Shown in pieces: positions 25,538 through 34,680 of a stretch of DNA of 64,000 nt (position 1 is the first letter of the stretch; every line of letters starts with the position of its first letter). Location of the stretch: contig CAKSTB010000006.1 in NCBI GenBank assembly GCA_934490165.1, positions 52,680 to 116,679 on the forward strand, in the 5' to 3' direction. The notes under the pieces were generated by a model that did not search any database, was not told the DNA's origin, and saw only the letters and a program-made list of their open reading frames with translations. This DNA is from an uncultured Ruminiclostridium sp. GTDB taxonomy: Bacteria; Bacillota; Clostridia; Oscillospirales; Ruminococcaceae. The position numbers and the translations under genes were made by a program.

Positions 25538-27213
25538 CAGAACAGACCGCTTATCTCGCCGTCCGCGCTGACATCTATCTTGTTTGCGGCAGGAACTTTA
25601 GGCAGACCCGGCATTGTCATAATGTCGCCCGTAAGCGCAACCACAAATCCCGCGCCCGCCGACAGCTTTACATCGCGGACAGTTATAGTAAAGCCCTTGG
25701 GACAACCGAGCTTTGTCGGATCGTCCGATAAGGAATACTGCGTCTTTGCAACGCATACAGGGAGCTTGTCAAAGCCGATAGCTTCAATTTCCTTGATTGC
25801 CTTCTCAGCACCCGTAGTATAATTTACACCGTCCGCACGGTATATCTCCCTTGCGATTATATCAAGCTTTTCCTTGATAGAAAGCTTTTCGTCATATATA
25901 GGAGCAAAGCTTGTCTTGCCCTCGTTTTCATTTATTGTCTCTATAACGGCGTTTGCAAGCTCAATGCCGCCCTCGCCGCCCTTTAAGAATACATCGGAGA
26001 ACGCGACCTTTGCACCCATCTTCTCGCAGTATTCACGGACAATGGCAATTTCAGCCTCTGTATCGGTATAGAAGTGGTTTATCGCAACTACAGCGGGCAC
26101 GCCGTACTTGCGCATATTCTCGATATGCGCGCCGAGGTTCACGATACCCTTTTTAAGAGCCTCTGTGTTTTCCGCCGTAAGCTCCGTTTTCGGAACACCA
26201 CCGTTATATTTCAGTGCACGGATAGTAGCAACAATAACCGTACACGAGGGCTTAAGTCCTGCGTAACGGCACTTTATGTCAAAGAACTTCTCCGCACCGA
26301 GGTCACTGCCGAAGCCCGCCTCCGTTATAGCATAATCACCGAGCTTCATTGCAAGCTTGGTAGCTCTTACGCTGTTACAGCCGTGAGCGATATTCGCAAA
26401 CGGTCCGCCGTGGATAATAGCGGGAGTATTTTCGAGCGTCTGTACGAGGTTCGGGTTGATAGCGTCCTTTAACAGCACCGTCATAGCGCCTACCGCCTCA
26501 ACGTCCGATGCGTAAACGGGCTTGCCGTCATAAGTATAAGCAACGAGAATCTTTCCAAGCCTTTCCTTTAAGTCGACAAGATCGTCCGCAAGACACAGTA
26601 TCGCCATTATCTCGCTTGCAACTGTTATCTGGAAGTGATCCTCCCTCGGAACGCCGTTCACCTTACCGCCAAGACCGATTATGCAGTTTCTGAGCGCTCT
26701 GTCGTTCATATCAAGACAACGCTTTATCTGTATACGTCTGGGGTCTATGCCGAGTATATTACCCTGCTGAATATGGTTATCTATAAGCGCACACAGCAGG
26801 TTGTTCGCAGATGTAATAGCATGCATATCGCCCGTGAAATGAAGATTGATATCCTCCATAGGCACTACCTGCGCATATCCGCCGCCTGCCGCGCCGCCCT
26901 TGATACCGAATACCGGACCGAGCGACGGTTCACGTAACGCAAGCACAGCCTTCTTGCCTATCTTGTACATACCCTCTGCAAGACCCACTGATGTAGTAGT
27001 CTTACCCTCGCCCGCAGGGGTGGGGTTTATAGCCGTAACAAGTATCAGCTTGCCGTCCTCTTTGCTTTCAAGGCGATCTATACATTCCTGAGAGATCTTC
27101 GCCTTGTAGTGACCGTAAGGGATAAGCTCGTCCTCGTCAATGCCGAGATCCTTTGCTATATCCTTGATTTTTAACATTTTTGCGTTCTGAGCAATTTCAA
27201 TATCACTGAGCAT
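25537..27213 (-). CDS. fhs: formate-tetrahydrofolate ligase
   Basis: The 558-aa enzyme has the ATP loop NPTPAGEGKTTTSVGLAEGM, EPSLGPVFGIKGGAAGGGYA and the late GDIMTMPGLPKVPAANKIDV. It makes 10-formyl-THF from formate, ATP and THF, for purines and in acetogenic C1 flow. It is the first gene of an operon with tsaE, tsaB, rpiB and probably upp; a good promoter lies 73 bp upstream. Confidence 0.97.
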   Translation of the reverse strand: MLSDIEIAQNAKMLKIKDIAKDLGIDEDELIPYGHYKAKISQECIDRLESKEDGKLILVTAINPTPAGEGKTTTSVGLAEGMYKIGKKAVLALREPSLGPVFGIKGGAAGGGYAQVVPMEDINLHFTGDMHAITSANNLLCALIDNHIQQGNILGIDPRRIQIKRCLDMNDRALRNCIIGLGGKVNGVPREDHFQITVASEIMAILCLADDLVDLKERLGKILVAYTYDGKPVYASDVEAVGAMTVLLKDAINPNLVQTLENTPAIIHGGPFANIAHGCNSVRATKLAMKLGDYAITEAGFGSDLGAEKFFDIKCRYAGLKPSCTVIVATIRALKYNGGVPKTELTAENTEALKKGIVNLGAHIENMRKYGVPAVVAINHFYTDTEAEIAIVREYCEKMGAKVAFSDVFLKGGEGGIELANAVIETINENEGKTSFAPIYDEKLSIKEKLDIIAREIYRADGVNYTTGAEKAIKEIEAIGFDKLPVCVAKTQYSLSDDPTKLGCPKGFTITVRDVKLSAGAGFVVALTGDIMTMPGLPKVPAANKIDVSADGEISGLF

Positions 27214-27285
27214 ATAATCTACCTCTTTTTACTGCGGTTGTCCGCTTGAATTATAACCTTTTCCGTCTTATAAAGACATACTTTA

Positions 27286-27314
27286 AGTATAGCACAGTAC
27301 AGTGTGAATTTCAA
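27286..27314 (-). promoter_or_regulatory. sigma-A promoter of the fhs operon
   Basis: On the minus strand TTGAAA (27309-27314), 17 bases, TATACT (27286-27291). The gap shows no riboswitch that I can recognise. Confidence 0.8.
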
Positions 27315-27353
27315 GGTTTAAAGGATATTTTACACCGACTGCCGCTTACGGAT

Positions 27354-29585
27354 TTACACAAATTTAAGCTGGTCAATATCCTCGTCATACAGCGTTCCCG
27401 CAACAGGCACAGTCTTTGTCCTGTAGCTGTCCTCGTCCTTTATCATTCCGTTCTCATACTTAACAGCAGATCTGAGCTTTGCCTTTGTAAGCCTCATTAC
27501 CTGCACACCCTGCGTATCTCTAGCCGCTTTCGGCAGGATAAGCACGGTGTTGAATATCATTACCTTTCCTGCGTCCGAGCTTAACATAAACTCGCAATCT
27601 CCGTCAATAAGCGTCATAGATACAAGCGGCGAGCCGTCATTGTATGCATTTGCAAGCTTTTTACGTCTTGTCTTTGTTTCAAACGATGCCATAGGCACTT
27701 TTGCGCATTTACCGTTTTCAAAGAACATCACAAGCGTTCCGCTGTAGTCCTCTGCGGCAACCATCTTTATTATCCTCTCGTCCGGGTCAAGCTCCAGCTT
27801 AACAGGCAGATAGTCGCCCATAACGCTTGCCTTGCCGTCGTCAAAGTCGCAGGCTCTCGCCTTATATACCTGATATTTATCGGTGAAGAATAAAAGTTCC
27901 GCGCGGTTCGTGCCCTCGTATGTCACGATTATCTCATCGCTTTCCTTAAGCTTCTGTTCGCCGCTCATTCTCAGCGACTGCGGAGTGATCTTCTTGAAAT
28001 AGCCCTCTCTGGTGAAGAACAGATTTACGGGATAATCGGGTATCTCTTCCGCTACCTCGTTTTCCTCTTCCTCCGCACCGTAGATGAACATCGTTTTTCG
28101 GGGCTTGCCGTACTTCTTTGCAATATCGCCAAGCTCGGAAATTATTATCTGCTTTACTCTGCGCTCCGAAGAAAGAATATCCTCCATATCGGCTATCTCT
28201 TCCTTAAGACTGTCTATTTCCTCAATACGCTTTAAGATATAGCCCTTGTTTATATTTCTGAGCTTGATATCCGCAACATATTCCGCCTGAGTTTCGTCTA
28301 TACCGAAGCCTATCATAAGGTTAGGCACTACCTCCGCGTCGTCCTCTGTTTCACGGATTATCTTTATAGCCTTGTCTATATCAAGCAGTATCTTCTTAAG
28401 ACCTGTCAGCAGGTGGAGCTTTTCTTTCTTTCTGGCAAGCTCATACTTTGTCTTTCTCTTTACACAGGTGATCCTGAAATCCGTCCACTGCTCAAGTATC
28501 TCCGCAACACCCATGACCTTCGGCATACCGCCTACAAGAATATTGAAGTTGCAGGAGAAAACGTCCTGTAAAGGAGTTATCCTGAACAGCTTTTTCATTA
28601 CCGCCTCGCTGTCCTGCCCACGCTTTAAATCAATAGTTATCTTAAGACCCGATAAATCCGACTCGTCACGAACGTCCGAAATTTCCTTCAGCTTGCCGAG
28701 CTTTACCTGCTCCACTATCTTGTCGATTATCGCCTCGATAGTAGTTGTAGGCGGTATCTCGGTCACTTCGATACAGTTTGCCGCTTTGTCATAGATATAC
28801 TTACTGCGCACCTTGACGCTTCCGCGTCCGGTAGCATATATACGGCGCAGCTCGTTCTCGTCCTGTAATATAAACCCGCCGCCGGGAAAATCAGGCCCTT
28901 TAAGGGTGGATACAATATCATGTTCGGGATTTTTCATAAGTGCGGCGGCTGTTTCGCACACCTCCGACAGGTTGAACGAACAGATATTGCTTGCCATAGA
29001 TACGGCGATACCGACATTGTTGTTTACCAGTACCGCAGGAAATCTTGTAGGGAGCAGTACAGGCTCTGTCATCGAGTTATCGTAGTTCGGCACAAAGTCA
29101 ACTATATCACGGTCGATATCCGCAAATATCTCCGCGCAGATAGGGTCGAGCTTTGCCTCCGTATATCGTGATGCCGCAAACGACATATCCCTTGAATACG
29201 CCTTGCCGAAGTTACCCTTACTGTCAACATACGGGTGCAGAAGCGCCTCGTTGCCCCTTGCAAGTCTTACCATCGTTTCGTATATTGCCATATCGCCGTG
29301 CGGATTTAATTTCATCGTCTGTCCGACAATATTAGCGGACTTTGTTCTCGCTCCCGTAAGCAGACCCATCTTGTACATAGTATACAGCAGTTTTCTGTGG
29401 GACGGCTTGAAACCGTCTATTTCCGGGAGTGCACGGGAAACTATAACGCTCATCGCATACGGCATATAGTTTTCGGTCAGCGTATCGGTTATCGGTTGAT
29501 TTTCGACAATGCCTGCGCCCTCTATATAAGCGTTTTTATTGGAAGCGATTTTCTTCTCGCTCTTTTCGTTCTTTCCTTTTCTCAA
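27354..29585 (-). CDS. parC: DNA topoisomerase IV subunit A (GyrA/ParC family)
   Basis: The 743-aa protein has the N-terminal breakage-reunion domain (YMPYAMSVIVSRALPEIDGF, catalytic tyrosine in FAASRYTEAKL, HPYVDSKGNFG), a coiled-coil tower and a short C-terminal beta-propeller region. It cuts and rejoins DNA together with ParE, encoded upstream. In the quinolone-determining region the sequence is NPHGDMAIYETMVRLA, with Met where Ser is common. The gene lies at the end of the parE-HD-parC operon. Confidence 0.92.
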   Translation of the reverse strand: MRKGKNEKSEKKIASNKNAYIEGAGIVENQPITDTLTENYMPYAMSVIVSRALPEIDGFKPSHRKLLYTMYKMGLLTGARTKSANIVGQTMKLNPHGDMAIYETMVRLARGNEALLHPYVDSKGNFGKAYSRDMSFAASRYTEAKLDPICAEIFADIDRDIVDFVPNYDNSMTEPVLLPTRFPAVLVNNNVGIAVSMASNICSFNLSEVCETAAALMKNPEHDIVSTLKGPDFPGGGFILQDENELRRIYATGRGSVKVRSKYIYDKAANCIEVTEIPPTTTIEAIIDKIVEQVKLGKLKEISDVRDESDLSGLKITIDLKRGQDSEAVMKKLFRITPLQDVFSCNFNILVGGMPKVMGVAEILEQWTDFRITCVKRKTKYELARKKEKLHLLTGLKKILLDIDKAIKIIRETEDDAEVVPNLMIGFGIDETQAEYVADIKLRNINKGYILKRIEEIDSLKEEIADMEDILSSERRVKQIIISELGDIAKKYGKPRKTMFIYGAEEEENEVAEEIPDYPVNLFFTREGYFKKITPQSLRMSGEQKLKESDEIIVTYEGTNRAELLFFTDKYQVYKARACDFDDGKASVMGDYLPVKLELDPDERIIKMVAAEDYSGTLVMFFENGKCAKVPMASFETKTRRKKLANAYNDGSPLVSMTLIDGDCEFMLSSDAGKVMIFNTVLILPKAARDTQGVQVMRLTKAKLRSAVKYENGMIKDEDSYRTKTVPVAGTLYDEDIDQLKFV

Positions 29586-29617
29586 AATCCATACCTCTTT
29601 TTAGCTTTATGCCCTGC

Positions 29618-30082
29618 TCAGAGCGAAAACTCTTTTTTCAGCTTTTCAAAGCGTTTTTCATATTTATCTCTTATCGGCAGCGTTGTATTCTGCAAAACGT
29701 GCTGTAAAACATCTGCGTCTTTCAGCACCTCGTCAAGCGGCAGTCCTACATTTTCCTTGTCGCTGTGATTTGCAATAGCTCTTGTGATATTGCCTATCTC
29801 GCACACGCTGAAAAGCCCTGTCTTTGCCAGTATCGGCATTACAGCGTCAGCGCTTTCCTCTGCGTGCTTTTCGTCAACGCCCGTCAGATATTTACGGTAG
29901 TCGTGGAGCAGTCCGCTTATCTGTGCAAGCTCCGCGTTCACACCTCTGCGCAGTGCGATAAGCCCCGCCGTCTGCGCCGTGCCGAAAAGATGAATGTATG
30001 CTTTCCGCTGTCTTTCCTCGGGCAGTGTCGCTATCATCTCCGATACGACCGCCGATATTACCTCTATCCTGTTGATCTCCAT
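29618..30082 (-). CDS. HD-domain phosphohydrolase (YqeK-like)
   Basis: The 154-aa protein shows an HD layout: a first histidine in KAYIHLFGTAQTAGLIALR, the HD pair in SGLLHDYRKYLTG, a later histidine in IANHSDKENVG and Asp in LKDADVLQHVL. Such proteins hydrolyse nucleotides or phosphoesters, for example diadenosine tetraphosphate in YqeK. The substrate is not clear. It sits 12 bp after parE and 32 bp before parC. Confidence 0.75.
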   Translation of the reverse strand: MEINRIEVISAVVSEMIATLPEERQRKAYIHLFGTAQTAGLIALRRGVNAELAQISGLLHDYRKYLTGVDEKHAEESADAVMPILAKTGLFSVCEIGNITRAIANHSDKENVGLPLDEVLKDADVLQHVLQNTTLPIRDKYEKRFEKLKKEFSL

Positions 30083-30094
30083 ATATCCTCCGTC

Positions 30095-32098
30095 TTACGA
30101 TACGTCTATATCATCAAGGTACTTATAGCCGTAGTCGCGGATATAGTCCTTTCGTCCGTCAAGGTTATCACCGAGCAGAAGCTCGAATATCTCCTGCGTT
30201 TTCTGTGCGTCCTCAGGCATTACTCTTATAAGCCGTCTTGTTTCGGGATTCATAGTGGTAAGCGACATCATTTCCGGTTCGTTCTCACCAAGACCCTTTG
30301 AACGCTGTATCTTATACTTCTGCTCGCCTATATCGGCAAGTATCCTCTGCTTTTCCGCTTCCGTATAAGCAAAGTAGGTCATATCCTTGCTGTTTATCTC
30401 ATAAAGCGGCGACTCTGCGATATATACATATCCCTGCTCAATTACGGTCGGGACAAGTCTGTACAGCATAGTAAGAATGAGCGTTCTTATCTGGTATCCG
30501 TCATAGTCCGCATCGGTGCAGATTATTATCTTTTCCCATCTGAGGTTATTTAGATCAAAGGTCGAAAGGTCTTTGTTCGCCTTAGCCTTTACCTCAACAC
30601 CACAGCCCAGTATCTTCATAAGGTTTGTGATGATCTCGCTCTTGAATATCTTATCATAGCTTGCCTTAAGGCAGTTCAGTGTCTTACCTCTTACAGGCAT
30701 TACAGCCTGATAGTCTGCGTCCCTTGCCTGCTTTACAGCGCCTAAAGCCGAGTCACCCTCCACTATATAAAGCTCACGTCTTGCCGTATCCTTACTGCGG
30801 CAGTCAACGAACTTAGGTATCCTGTTTGCAAGGTCTATCTTGCCCGAAAGCTGTTTCTTTATTGTATCCCTCGCCTTAGCGGCATTTTCACGGGCGCGCT
30901 TGTTTATCAGCACCTGCTCGCATATCTTGACCGCTTCGTCCGGGTTTTCAAGGAAGTACACTTCAAGCTGATGCTTCAGCCAATCTGTCATAGCCTCCTG
31001 GATAAATTTATTGGTTATGCTCTTTTTCGTCTGGTTCTCATAGCTTGTCTGCGTTGAGAAATTTGAAGATATAAACACAAGGCAGTCGGCAATATCGGTA
31101 AATTTTATCTTGCCCTCGGTCTTGTTGTACTTGCTGTTGGCTTTCAGCCAGCCGTCTATCTGATTTGTGAATGCCGCCTGCATAGCCTTGTCGGGACTTC
31201 CGCCGTGCTCGAGCCAGCTTGAATTGTGATAGTGCTGTATAAGCTGTACCTTATTTGAGAATACAAAAGCGACCTTCATCTTTACCTTGTATTCCGGCTT
31301 GTCCTCTCTGTCCTTACCTGTACGCTGTGCGCTCCATACCTGCTCGGTAGTGAGAGCCGTATCACCTACTATTTCTTTAAGATAATCACTGATGCCATTC
31401 TCATAGCAGTAGATATGCTCTTCAAAGCGTGTTTTCCCTGTTTCCTCGTCACGCACTTCGTTTCTGAGCACAAAAGTAAGCCCGTCATTTACAACCGCCT
31501 GTCTGCGCAGAACATCGTCAAAATATTCAAACGGTACATCGATATCGGTGAATACGTCAAGGTCGGGCTTCCACTTGATTTTTGTACCCGTTGTTCCGTC
31601 CGACTGGTGACGGCGGAAGCCACGTTCTTCCTTTTCAACGTTATAGCCCTTTTCAAATCTCAGGTCGTATATCCATGTGCCGTTGTTGCTCTCGACCTCC
31701 ATATACTCAGCCGCAAACTGTGTCGAGCAAAGACCCAGACCGTTAAGTCCGAGCGAGTATGAGTAGTTGTCACCGCTGTTGTTGTCGTACTTACCGCCCG
31801 CGTACAGTGTGCAAAAAGCAAGCTCCCAGTTGTACTTCTCCTCGTTTTTATTGAAGTCTATCGGTATACCTCTGCCGTAGTCCTGCACTTCAATGCTTTT
31901 ATCAAGAAAGCGTGTAACGATTATCCTGTTACCAAAGCCCTCTCTCGCCTCGTCTATCGAGTTTGAAAGTATCTCAAACACGGAGTGACAACAGCCGTCA
32001 AGCCCGTCCGAGCCGAATATAACGCCCGGGCGCAGTCGCACCTGGTCAGGTCCTTTCAGCTGTTTAAGACTGTTATCGTCATAATTTTTCTTTGCCAT
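30095..32098 (-). CDS. parE: DNA topoisomerase IV subunit B (GyrB/ParE family)
   Basis: The 667-aa protein has the GHKL ATPase part (IFEILSNSIDEAREGFGN; QDYGRGIPIDF; SLGLNGLGLCSTQFAAEY) and the TOPRIM domain (YIVEGDSALGAVKQARD; CTDADYDGYQIRTLILTMLY). It forms topoisomerase IV with ParC. The start at 32098 follows AAAGGATAA; a reading from 32134 would lack a ribosome site. Confidence 0.92.
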   Translation of the reverse strand: MAKKNYDDNSLKQLKGPDQVRLRPGVIFGSDGLDGCCHSVFEILSNSIDEAREGFGNRIIVTRFLDKSIEVQDYGRGIPIDFNKNEEKYNWELAFCTLYAGGKYDNNSGDNYSYSLGLNGLGLCSTQFAAEYMEVESNNGTWIYDLRFEKGYNVEKEERGFRRHQSDGTTGTKIKWKPDLDVFTDIDVPFEYFDDVLRRQAVVNDGLTFVLRNEVRDEETGKTRFEEHIYCYENGISDYLKEIVGDTALTTEQVWSAQRTGKDREDKPEYKVKMKVAFVFSNKVQLIQHYHNSSWLEHGGSPDKAMQAAFTNQIDGWLKANSKYNKTEGKIKFTDIADCLVFISSNFSTQTSYENQTKKSITNKFIQEAMTDWLKHQLEVYFLENPDEAVKICEQVLINKRARENAAKARDTIKKQLSGKIDLANRIPKFVDCRSKDTARRELYIVEGDSALGAVKQARDADYQAVMPVRGKTLNCLKASYDKIFKSEIITNLMKILGCGVEVKAKANKDLSTFDLNNLRWEKIIICTDADYDGYQIRTLILTMLYRLVPTVIEQGYVYIAESPLYEINSKDMTYFAYTEAEKQRILADIGEQKYKIQRSKGLGENEPEMMSLTTMNPETRRLIRVMPEDAQKTQEIFELLLGDNLDGRKDYIRDYGYKYLDDIDVS

Positions 32099-32162
32099 CA
32101 GCTTTATCCTTTCAACCGCCGTGCTCCCCCGCACAGCGCAACTTTAGTCAATAATTAGTTTT

Positions 32163-32191
32163 ATTGTACCACAAATCCCCCGTTTTTGCAA
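32163..32191 (-). promoter_or_regulatory. sigma-A promoter of the parE operon
   Basis: On the minus strand TTGCAA (32186-32191), 17 bases, TACAAT (32163-32168), about 65 bases before the parE start. Confidence 0.7.
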
Positions 32192-32193
32192 GT

Positions 32194-32403
32194 CACGCCG
32201 ATGCGGCGTGAGGCAAATTCGCCGTTCTGTCGGTTCGAGCTTTGCTTCACCTCCGTTACCGGCGGGCAGCTGTGAGCCGCTTCAAACTCGCCGTGCGGCA
32301 GGTTGCCGCTGACAATTCGCCTTTCTCAATATCAGCAATATGCATAGGTCACGTTGACGGCGGACGGCGGGTCGCCGCTGACAATTCGCCGTTCCGACTG
32401 TTG
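32194..32403. repeat. repeat C, inverted and degenerate copies
   Basis: Contains AGGCAAATTCGCCGTTCTGT, CGTTACCGGCGGGCAGC and GACAATTCGCCGTTCCGAC, which are the reverse complement of the repeat C core at 22.97-23.2 kb, plus short hairpins such as CACGCC/GGCGTG (32194-32210). It starts immediately upstream of the parE promoter. Confidence 0.7.
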
Positions 32404-32425
32404 TTGGCAAGCGTATTGGTTATAT

Positions 32426-32700
32426 GCTGAAACTTTGAGAGTAACGGCAAAGTTGCAAGCTTTTGAAAATGCACCGATACGCTTGTGAAAGGTAAACTAT
32501 AATGAAAAAAGCACTACCACACTTGCCTCCCCTCGAAAAAGGGGAGGTGGCACGGCTGGTACCGTTTTTTCGCTTACGGTACGTCATTCAGATAATCTGA
32601 CTTTCATAATTTTTAAACAATTCCGAGCCGTGACGGTGGGGATTGAAATTGATAGGAACGCTAACCAACAAAACTTCTCTGCCATCACAATCTCCTATGT
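32426..32700 (+). repeat. structured repeat B, copy 1
   Basis: A 100-bp flank (32426-32526) recurs at 33758-33856. It is followed by the hairpin CCTCCCCT-CGAAAA-AGGGGAGG (32527-32548), the arms CACGGCT and AGCCGTG (32551 and 32626) enclosing a smaller hairpin with GTACCG/CGGTAC, then GGTGGGGATTG and a distant CAATCTCC. Copies at 46.8-47.1 kb and 34.1 kb keep the same order of stems with different arm sequences. Confidence 0.8.
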
Positions 32701-32821
32701 CACAGTGCACTGCAACATTTTCGATATCGCCTTAAATACCAAGTCAAATGCGTGTAGAATAGAACAAAGCTTTCCGTCACTGTGACTGAGGGATTGTCAT
32801 GAAAACGGAACTTACAGCAGG

Positions 32822-33493
32822 GTGATTACGGTAAGTGGCGATATATTGCCGGAAGCAGGGAATGGTGTTGACAAATCGGTCGAAAGTGATATAATTAAAG
32901 CAGGAAGTGATGAATTGGCTCTTGAAAATCAGAGATACGGAAGAAATAAATCGACAACTATCAATAATACATATATTGAAAGTGGAGAATACCGAAGAAA
33001 ATTTGACAATATGACTGATAATTCTGAGGTCAACAGGTCACTTTATAATTGTGCAAAAACAGCGCTTAAACATCGTAGCGGTACTGCGTATGAGGATATG
33101 TATTGGATTGACAGCGATACAGGCAGAATACTTCTTTCCGTGACAGACAGTACAGATGAAAGAGCTATTATATATACCGATAAAATAAAAAAGGCAATAC
33201 TGAGCCGGCAAAATGTGATCACGCTTCATACTCATCCAAGCAGTATGCCGCCAAGTGTTTCCGATTTAAACTCTTGCTGTAAAAACGGCTATAAAAAAGG
33301 ATTTATTGCGTGTCATAACGGCAAAATTTTTGGATATACTGCTAATGAAGAAGTTAATGAGCGCATTTATAATATGTACATTGAAAGCTTCTTAAAAGAC
33401 GAATACAACGAGTATGACGCTCAAATGAAAGCGTTGAATAAGTTATCGCAAACATATGATATAAGCGTATGGGAGGTGCTTTGTAATGAATGA
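32822..33493 (+). CDS. phage-type JAB/MPN domain protein, probably a 5'-truncated remnant
   Basis: The 223-residue frame has a disordered start, then SEVNRSLYNCAKTALKHRSG, MYWIDSDTGRILLSVTDS and the metalloprotease-like VITLHTHPSSMPPSVSDLNS (H-x-H-P...S..D), followed by a helical tail. I recall this C-terminal domain from phage head-morphogenesis (MuF-like) proteins. The GTG start at 32822 has no ribosome site and the upstream DNA is repeat, so the original N-terminus is probably lost. No other phage structural gene is near. Confidence 0.6.
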   Translation: MITVSGDILPEAGNGVDKSVESDIIKAGSDELALENQRYGRNKSTTINNTYIESGEYRRKFDNMTDNSEVNRSLYNCAKTALKHRSGTAYEDMYWIDSDTGRILLSVTDSTDERAIIYTDKIKKAILSRQNVITLHTHPSSMPPSVSDLNSCCKNGYKKGFIACHNGKIFGYTANEEVNERIYNMYIESFLKDEYNEYDAQMKALNKLSQTYDISVWEVLCNE

Positions 33494-33620
33494 AAAGAAA
33501 TATTTTATTGATGACAGGGTCATCATTCCTGATGACATTAAAAAAATGTCAAAAGAAGAGTTACAGAAAGAAATAGACAAATTTGAAAAAGAAGCAAAAA
33601 AGAAACGTGAAACTGCATAA
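33486..33620 (+). CDS. small charged protein (44 aa) coupled to the JAB-domain gene
   Basis: ATG at 33486 overlaps the end of the previous gene by 8 bases and has GGAGGTGC upstream. The product begins NEKKYFIDDRVIIPDDIKKM and ends in a lysine/glutamate-rich helix (EKEAKKKRETA). Function unknown; such small genes commonly follow the JAB-type gene in phage-derived clusters. A terminator follows. Confidence 0.55.
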   Translation: MNEKKYFIDDRVIIPDDIKKMSKEELQKEIDKFEKEAKKKRETA

Positions 33621-33631
33621 TAAATCCCGAT

Positions 33632-33660
33632 AAAACCGCCCACAGCCGTGAGCGGTTTTC
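33632..33660 (+). terminator. terminator after the JAB-domain gene pair
   Basis: Arms AAAACCGC (33632-33639) and GCGGTTTT (33652-33659) with a 12-base loop. Confidence 0.75.
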
Positions 33661-33757
33661 TTATACCCTGTGTTTAATCGGTAGCACTTGATTTCAACTT
33701 GCACAGTTTCCGATAATGATATAACAAACGGCTTAATAATGCCATTTGCAATTACAG

Positions 33758-34190
33758 CTGATTTTGAGATTAACGGCAAAATTACAAGCTATTGAAAATA
33801 CACCTATACACTTGTGAAATTTAAACTATAATGAGAAAAGCACTACCACACTTGCCTTTTGATGAACGCTCTGTTTGTTTTGCGTCTCTGCAATCGTGGT
33901 CGTTTGTGGTCGGTGCGTCTCTGCCTCGTCAGTCATTTGTGTCGTTGCATCGTGCAACGACTAAGTGTGACTGACTTTATGCATCCTTGCATACCGACTG
34001 GGTTCGACCACTTGTAAGCATCCTTGCTTAAACTCTGGGCGTTCAACTTCGGGCATCCGTGCCCGCCCTCGAAAAAGGGTGAGGTTCTGTTGCTCGGTCA
34101 AGCCGAGCCAACTATGGTGGGGATTGAAGTTGATAGTGATACTATCTTAAGAACTTTGATCCCCACCTGAACCGGCTCAGCTTGACCACA
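33758..34190 (+). repeat. structured repeats A (copy II) and B (copy 4), nested
   Basis: The 100-bp B flank (33758-33856) is followed by repeat A: TGAACGC/GCGTTCA (33863 and 34039) enclosing GTGGTCG/CGACCAC (33896 and 34005), GTCGG/CCGAC, GTCAGTCA/TGACTGAC (33928 and 33968), GTCGTTGCA/TGCAACGAC (33941-33961), TATGCA/TGCATA (33978-33993) and TAAGCA/TGCTTA (34015-34030); then CGGGCA/TGCCCG (34050-34065). B resumes with CCCT/AGGG, GCTCGG/CCGAGC and GGTGGGGAT/ATCCCCACC (up to 34167). Copy A therefore lies inside a B copy. Confidence 0.8.
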
Positions 34191-34311
34191 CAACGAATTT
34201 TCGATAAAAATAAGAACTGCCTACAGGCAGTCCAAAGCTATCCAAAACACTTCAATTCGGCAAAGCAAAGTTTTTACTTACAACATCTACGCCTATCGTA
34301 ATAATTGCATA

Positions 34312-34557
34312 TCATTCTTCCATTCCAAGCAACCATGCCACCGAAACCTTGAGTATAGAGGACAACGCACGCAATTCATAATCGGCAACAAACCTTGTGC
34401 CTATTTCTATGCGAGATACGCTGTCCCTCTCTATAATCACTCCTTCTATCTGCAATTTTGCCGCAAGATCACGCTGGGTCAGATGGGCGCGACGGCGCGC
34501 TTCGTGTACCCTGCCACCGCATATATTCTTTTTACCCTCAAATTCATAAATTTTCAT
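34312..34557 (-). CDS. XRE-family transcriptional regulator
   Basis: The 81-aa protein is almost wholly a Cro/C1-type helix-turn-helix: RVHEARRRAHLTQRDLAAKL, then DSVSRIEIGTRFVADYELRA and LSSILKVSVAWLLG. A GAGGTG site precedes the start. It is divergent from the membrane/zinc-ribbon gene at 34681, and the shared gap holds a large palindrome over the -35 box, so it likely represses that gene and itself. Confidence 0.9.
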   Translation of the reverse strand: MKIYEFEGKKNICGGRVHEARRRAHLTQRDLAAKLQIEGVIIERDSVSRIEIGTRFVADYELRALSSILKVSVAWLLGMEE

Positions 34558-34572
34558 TACAGCACCTCGTTT

Positions 34573-34638
34573 ATGTTAAAGATAAGATTTTTCTTGACTT
34601 TAACATATTTATGAGCTATAATGGTGTTAAAGATAAGA
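34573..34638 (+). promoter_or_regulatory. promoter of the 34681 gene with palindromic operators
   Basis: Promoter TTGACT (34594-34599), 17 bases, TATAAT (34617-34622). ATGTTAAAG (34573-34581) and CTTTAACAT (34598-34606) form 9-base arms with AAGA/TCTT inside them, covering the -35 box. GTTAAAGATAAGA occurs at 34575-34587 and again at 34626-34638, just past the -10. The layout suits repression by the adjacent XRE protein. Confidence 0.75.
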
Positions 34639-34680
34639 ATTTAGTAAATTCTTAAATTAAATTTATCGGAGGACATTTCA

